From assembly GCF_003605635.1 (NCBI RefSeq), contig NZ_QMDW01000002.1, positions 1 to 64,000 on the forward strand: a DNA stretch of 64,000 bases, written 5' to 3'. The stretch is from Halonotius pteroides (GTDB taxonomy: Archaea > Halobacteriota > Halobacteria > Halobacteriales > Haloferacaceae). Positions 60,285 through 64,000 of this stretch are shown piece after piece. The notes under the pieces are model-generated. The model was not told the DNA's origin. It did not search any database and worked only from the letters and a program-made list of their open reading frames with translations. Numbering within the stretch: position 1 is the stretch's first letter; each line of letters starts with the position of its first letter. Position numbers and translations under genes: made by a program.

Positions 60285-61249
60285 CAACCGAACTCACCGA
60301 GATCACCGTGATCGGCGGCGATAAGACCGGGCTGATCGCCCGGGTCACCACCCTCCTGTTCGAGCGCGAGATCAACATCGAGGATCTCGATCAGGCGGTG
60401 CGTGATGGCCTATTCCGGATGTCGATGCGTGTCGATACCGGCGAGATGAGCTGTGAGCGCGATGAGCTCCGCGAGGCCCTCTCAGAGCTGGGCCGTGAGC
60501 TCGGCGTCGAGATCCAGGTGCGGTTCCCCAGCGACCGAGAGACCCGGCGGATCGCTGTCTGTGTCACCAAGGAATCCCACTGCCTCGAAGCCCTCATCGA
60601 CGCCGCTGAGAGCGGCGAGCTTGACGTCGAGATCTCAGCGGTCATCAGCAACCGCGGGACGCTACGGGACGTGGTCGAGCCGACCGATATCCCGTTCTAC
60701 GATATCGGCGACGGCAAGGGCTCACCCGACGAGGATCGGATGCTCGACATCTTGGCCGAACACGACGTAGATCTGATCGTCCTTGCGCGATACATGCGCA
60801 TCCTCGGCCCGAAGATCGTCTTCCGATATGAGGATCGGATCATCAACATCCACCCGAGTCTGCTGCCCTCCTTCCCCGGGGCGGCCGCCTACCGACAGGC
60901 CAAGGAGGAAGGCGTCCGCATCGCCGGCGTCACCGCCCACTACGTGACAACCGATCTTGATCAGGGGCCAATTATCACCCAACGCGCCTTCGATGTGCCG
61001 GGCGACGCGCTCATCGATGAGATCAAAGCCCGCGGCCAGCCGCTTGAAGCCGAGGCACTGCTAGAAGCGGTCGAACTCCATCTCGACGACGCGGTCGCCG
61101 TCCACCGCGGTCGGACGAGTCTGCGTGATGGAGCCGACCCCGACGACTACCAACTCGGGCTGTCGGCGACAGCACAGGACGCCAACCCGACCGAACCGAT
61201 CGACGACAAACTCGATCTCAGCGAGACGCCGGGGATCGCCGACGACTGA
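60281..61249 (+). CDS. purU: Formyltetrahydrofolate deformylase
   Basis: A 322-residue enzyme releasing formate from 10-formyl-THF. An N-terminal ACT domain (about 5-80: ITVIGGDKTGLIARVTTLLFE) precedes the formyltransferase fold. Catalytic elements are INIHPSLLPSFPG (Asn-x-His), GVTAHYVTTDLDQGPII (His, Asp) and QRAFDVP. About 45 extra residues form an acidic tail after the family end. The start at 60281 is fixed by GGAGGTG 5 nt upstream; a GTG lies 6 bp before it. Confidence 0.93.
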   Translation: MTTELTEITVIGGDKTGLIARVTTLLFEREINIEDLDQAVRDGLFRMSMRVDTGEMSCERDELREALSELGRELGVEIQVRFPSDRETRRIAVCVTKESHCLEALIDAAESGELDVEISAVISNRGTLRDVVEPTDIPFYDIGDGKGSPDEDRMLDILAEHDVDLIVLARYMRILGPKIVFRYEDRIINIHPSLLPSFPGAAAYRQAKEEGVRIAGVTAHYVTTDLDQGPIITQRAFDVPGDALIDEIKARGQPLEAEALLEAVELHLDDAVAVHRGRTSLRDGADPDDYQLGLSATAQDANPTEPIDDKLDLSETPGIADD

Positions 61250-61277
61250 GAGGTCGGCGAGGCGAAAGGACTGTGCC

Positions 61278-61730
61278 GTGTCGGCGAGAAACGGTGGTGT
61301 GGTTCCGTGGCCGATCCGGACAGTTATTATCCCATCGCCGATCCGTACGTCCATCGAGAGCCACGTTGCAACCCACCATCCGGATGAGGCCGGCGGCTTT
61401 CTCGGCTGTCGGCGGCGCGGGCGTCACCTCCGGGTGACCCGCCATATTCCGATCCCAAACGAGTCGTCGATCCCGAAACGCCGGTTTGAGACGACCGTTG
61501 ATGAACGCGTGCCACCCCCGCCACGCGTGTTTTATCACTCCCATACCAGCTCGGAGTCGATCTCGGGGCTCACACAGATCGACAAACGCTCGATTCCGGA
61601 ACCGTTCGCCCTCGTCATCTTCGCCCCGCATGGAAACACGTTGAGCTACCGTGGCTTCAAACACGGCTTGCTTGAGTGGCGGGAGCTCCGGGTCGAAACA
61701 GAATCGAGCACCCGGTTAGCCCGTCTTTAA
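61278..61730 (+). CDS. JAMM (JAB1/MPN) metalloprotease-like protein
   Basis: A protein of about 150 residues with a JAMM pattern: the N-terminal Glu in HPDEAGGFLGC (about residue 40), then FYHSHTSSESISGLTQID, where HSH and the final Asp supply zinc ligands (about 86-102). The Ser before the Asp is Thr here, and the residue after HSH is Thr rather than the common Pro. LVIFAPHGN follows. JAMM proteins in haloarchaea remove SAMP ubiquitin-like modifiers; which branch this is cannot be told. The start is uncertain: GTG 61278 or GTG 61299; no ATG is suitable. Confidence 0.72.
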   Translation: MSARNGGVVPWPIRTVIIPSPIRTSIESHVATHHPDEAGGFLGCRRRGRHLRVTRHIPIPNESSIPKRRFETTVDERVPPPPRVFYHSHTSSESISGLTQIDKRSIPEPFALVIFAPHGNTLSYRGFKHGLLEWRELRVETESSTRLARL

Positions 61731-61824
61731 TCGCACAGATCACCGCGACAGACGGATCTGACAACGACGATCGTGGATGATTCACGGCCTATTTGTTCGC
61801 TAACGGCACCAGAGGCACTTCTCA

Positions 61825-61860
61825 ACTGTACAAACTGTATATATGTACTGGTACAAGCTG
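61825..61860. promoter_or_regulatory. Direct repeat flanking a TATA element upstream of SSS transporter
   Basis: ACTGTACAAACTG (61825-61837) and ACTGGTACAAGCTG (61847-61860) are near-identical direct repeats around TATATATG. The 306-bp gap 61731-62036 also contains CTTTTTATC at 61918, closer to the gene. The paired sites look like a regulator-binding region. Confidence 0.4.
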
Positions 61861-61956
61861 GCGTAATCCATGCGTACACCCGCGGTACACAAGTAAATAT
61901 ACAAATACAGGCCAGAGCTTTTTATCTATGACCGAATCTTCATCTTTGTCGATAAT

Positions 61957-62040
61957 ATGTACGCGAAAGAACGCCGCTCGGACGGAAGAATAGACAAACA
62001 TGTATCATTGACTGCTGATGTGGGGGTGGGCATCCGATGA
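61957..62040 (+). CDS. Candidate small protein or leader ORF upstream of SSS transporter (27 aa)
   Basis: ATG at 61957 opens 27 codons beginning MYAKERRSDGRIDKHV, with the TGA overlapping the transporter start (ATGA). CTTTTTATC ends about 31 nt upstream, a fitting TATA box. The basic sequence has no TM. It could be a leader ORF coupling translation to the transporter, or chance. Confidence 0.4.
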   Translation: MYAKERRSDGRIDKHVSLTADVGVGIR

Positions 62041-63605
62041 GCGTCATCCTCTATGGGATCGTCGGCATTATCGTCACGATGCTGGCGATCGGCTTCTATG
62101 TCGCCCGGAAGGTGAAAGGCGACAGCGTCAACTACATTGTCGCCGGCCGGGGGCTGATCCTCCCGCTGGCGGCGGCGACGCTGATGGCCCAATCGTTAGA
62201 CTCGAATGCGACGTTAGGAAATACGGATCTCGTCGCCTCCTTCGGCTTCTGGGCCGGGGCGGCACTACCGGTTGGGCTGGCAACCTGTCTGTTTCTGACA
62301 GGGCTGTTTTTCGCCAAGCCGATGAACCGGATGAATCTCACGACACTGCCGGATTTCTATCGACGGAAGTACGGCCGAACGGCCGAGATCCTTGCCAGCG
62401 TCATCATGTCGGTGGCGTACGCGTTCCTCCTGGCAGGGAACCTCGTCGCCGGCGGCTTCCTCTTTGAGATTTTCGTTGGCACAAGTTTCCAGGTCGGCGT
62501 CTTCATCATCGCCGGTCTCGTGTTGACCTACACGGTCGCCGGGGGCCTGTTCTCGGTTGCGTACACCGATTTCCTGCAGGCCGGTGTCGCTTTGGTCGGC
62601 TCGATCGCACTCATTATCTTCGTGACGACACAGTACGGTATCACGATCCCCTCGGGAATGGGCCCGACCAACCTCGGACAGCTAACCGATCCAAGTCAGG
62701 GGGCGTACATCAACCTCGCCACCATCGTCGCCCTCGGGCTTGGTGACATCGTCGCTATCGACTTCATGGAACGGGTATTTGCGGCCGATAGCCCCGAAAC
62801 CGCTCGGAAGGCCTGCTTTATCGGTGCAGCCGGCACGCTGATTATCGGTGTTCCGTTCTCGATTGTCGCGCTGTCTGCGAACCCGATCCTCGCGTCACTC
62901 GGCGTTGAAACCGGTGGCCAAGCCGTCCTCTACACGCTGTTGCAGAACGCGGTGCCACCATGGCTCGGCGCGCTTGTCATCGCCGGCATTCTCGCGGCAT
63001 CCTTCTCAACGAGCGATGGGGCGATCCTCGGCACCTCGGCGGTCATCGCCCGCAACATCGGCAACATCCGCGTTGACGAAAGCGAAGCGGTCGCCACCGA
63101 TGGCGGCACGAACGACGACGGAAGCGACGGCGGGCTGCTTGGCACCGACAGCGACAAGCTGCTGTCGGTCACCCGGCTGATGTCGGTTCCGATCACGCTG
63201 CTTGGCATTTTCTTTGCGATCCGGGTCTCGGCGACCGGGATGTTGCTTGTGCTGGCATTCGACATCATGCTGGCAGGCGCGTTCGTCCCGCTGGTGATGG
63301 GGCTCTACTGGTCAGATATGGCGACCACGCCGGCCGCCTTGGCCTCGATGGTTGGCGGCTCGCTGACGCGGCTCGTCCTATTCGTCTTGGTTCCAACCAC
63401 CTACGCCTACGAGAACACGCTGCTGTACATCGAAAACGACATTTTCACCGCTTCCTTCGACGGCTTACCAACGTTTATCGCCGCAGGGGTCAGCCTCGTT
63501 GTCTTCGTTGCCGTCGCCTACGCCACAAAGGACAGTTACGGCGTCCGCACCCTCAACCGTGATGGCCGGCGCACTATCGTCGCTGGTGGCGAAGACGAGG
63601 ACTAA
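62037..63605 (+). CDS. Sodium:solute symporter (SSS family)
   Basis: A 522-residue transporter with about 13 TM segments in a LeuT-like fold. Recognisable segments are DSVNYIVAGRGLILPLAAATLMAQ (split near residue 40), LPDFYRRKYGRTAE (about 103-116), AGGLFSVAYTDFLQAGVALVGS (about 167-188) and IAGILAASFSTSDGAILGTSAVIARN (about 318-343). An acidic loop (about 350-375) is typical of haloarchaea. The substrate is unknown. GGGGGTGG about 10 nt upstream may be the ribosome-binding site. Confidence 0.92.
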   Translation: MSVILYGIVGIIVTMLAIGFYVARKVKGDSVNYIVAGRGLILPLAAATLMAQSLDSNATLGNTDLVASFGFWAGAALPVGLATCLFLTGLFFAKPMNRMNLTTLPDFYRRKYGRTAEILASVIMSVAYAFLLAGNLVAGGFLFEIFVGTSFQVGVFIIAGLVLTYTVAGGLFSVAYTDFLQAGVALVGSIALIIFVTTQYGITIPSGMGPTNLGQLTDPSQGAYINLATIVALGLGDIVAIDFMERVFAADSPETARKACFIGAAGTLIIGVPFSIVALSANPILASLGVETGGQAVLYTLLQNAVPPWLGALVIAGILAASFSTSDGAILGTSAVIARNIGNIRVDESEAVATDGGTNDDGSDGGLLGTDSDKLLSVTRLMSVPITLLGIFFAIRVSATGMLLVLAFDIMLAGAFVPLVMGLYWSDMATTPAALASMVGGSLTRLVLFVLVPTTYAYENTLLYIENDIFTASFDGLPTFIAAGVSLVVFVAVAYATKDSYGVRTLNRDGRRTIVAGGEDED

Positions 63606-63692
63606 TAATCGCTGCGTTGCTATCGCGGCGCAATTTTTGAACCGAGTACCTATACACTTATACAACATAAGTACGATTGCTTTTTTACCAAT

Positions 63693-63731
63693 ATGGTTTG
63701 GCATACGCAATTTCTGAGGGAGCATCGATGA
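63693..63731 (+). CDS. Candidate upstream mini-ORF of phoU-like gene (12 aa)
   Basis: ATG at 63693 encodes MVWHTQFLREHR and its TGA overlaps the next start as ATGA. The GAGGGAG ribosome-binding site of the main gene (63716-63722) lies inside. A TATAC element about 30 nt upstream suits leaderless translation. Unproven. Confidence 0.38.
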   Translation: MVWHTQFLREHR

Positions 63732-64000
63732 AAGGTGACGACCAGCAGATCCGCCGGAAAGCCCAGCAGTTGGGGTCGTCGACACTCGCGGTAACGGTGC
63801 CGGCCGAGTGGGCGCATCGTCATGAGCTGATGAAAGGTGACGAACTGATCGTCCAGCGCGACGAAAACGGGAACTCGCTGCTTGTGACGCCAGCCCAACC
63901 CGCCTTGACCGAGACGGAAACGACGATCTCCGCCGATACGATGAGTGCCGACGCGCTCTCACGGGCGGTCGTTACCCAGTATGTGCTCGGTCGCGGGTTC
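63728..64000 (+). CDS. AbrB-PhoU domain regulator (partial, runs off the window)
   Basis: The first 91 codons of a gene cut by the window end. An N-terminal AbrB/SpoVT-type swapped-hairpin domain is visible: IRRKAQQLGSSTLAVTVPAEWAHRHELMKGDELIV split over residues 8-42. In haloarchaea this layout is followed by a PhoU domain; the start of a helical region (MSADALSRAVVTQYVLGRGF) fits. Such proteins are phosphate-uptake-type regulators. GAGGGAG 5 nt before the ATG supports the start. Confidence 0.8.
   Translation, partial: MKGDDQQIRRKAQQLGSSTLAVTVPAEWAHRHELMKGDELIVQRDENGNSLLVTPAQPALTETETTISADTMSADALSRAVVTQYVLGRGF

Noticed and set aside
61928-61993. A 21-codon ORF starting MTESSSLS upstream of the SSS transporter
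   Set aside because: Its ATG lies only a few bases after the TATA-like CTTTTTATC, so it would not be transcribed from that box, and its stop does not meet the transporter start.

Overview
The window reads as a chromosomal segment of a haloarchaeon (class Halobacteria). The proteins are strongly acidic, and many genes are leaderless behind TATA boxes about 26-30 nt upstream of the ATG. Diagnostic genes include a TFB, RadA, an Orc1/Cdc6, HalX-type and KaiC-type signalling proteins, an NMD3 homologue, archaeosine RaSEA and an archaellum (arl) operon. I cannot fix the genus from sequence alone. No rRNA, tRNA or CRISPR array was found; the one well-supported structured RNA is a fluoride riboswitch.

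Layout. 0-0.8 kb: a pair of CrcB fluoride channels behind a fluoride riboswitch, the second channel truncated. 0.9-5.4 kb: HTTM, DUF2071 and DCC (DUF393) proteins, a VanZ-like protein and RaSEA. 5.4-9.2 kb: an RHH protein, purS-purQ, a SufS-type desulfurase, DUF424 and a TPR protein. 9.3-14.6 kb: a phosphoesterase, lysC, a beta-propeller protein, prs, a HIT protein and a TFB. 14.7-21.8 kb: NMD3, then a lidless Hsp70, a membrane J-protein, htpX, a small membrane protein and pspAB, followed by radA. 22.2-29.8 kb: an Amt-PII fusion, then hemL, hemC, cobA and hemD for tetrapyrroles, and a DHH nuclease. 29.8-31.7 kb: a HalX regulator, a KaiC-like ATPase and a winged-helix regulator.

32.0-47.4 kb is a motility island. 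It holds archaellin genes, a 5'-truncated archaellin remnant interrupted by an IS5-family element with a perfect 8-bp target duplication, two cheY genes, cheC, cheD and arlCE-F-G-H-I-J. A second archaellin pair sits at 54.3-55.7 kb, isolated between thrC and serA. The archaellin area uses more AT-rich codons than its housekeeping neighbours. 47.4-64 kb is otherwise metabolic and informational: hisA, hisB, an ACT regulator, an IMPACT protein, upp, small haloarchaeal proteins, thrC, serA, GIY-YIG, a DUF1931 histone-fold protein, rpiA, orc, purU, a JAMM protein, an SSS transporter and a truncated AbrB-PhoU gene at the window edge.

The most interesting non-textbook signals are: (i) a fluoride aptamer whose P1 stem ends 4 nt before the crcB start codon; (ii) a compensatory hairpin at the predicted 5' end of every intact archaellin mRNA; (iii) mini-ORFs overlapping the start codons of lysC, amt, purU, the SSS transporter and phoU, the lysC one being threonine-rich; (iv) mosaic archaellins with a promoterless remnant; (v) a lidless Hsp70 and membrane J-protein pair next to HtpX/PspAB; (vi) a shared 15-bp motif upstream of the arl operon and the archaellin/regulator intergenic region.
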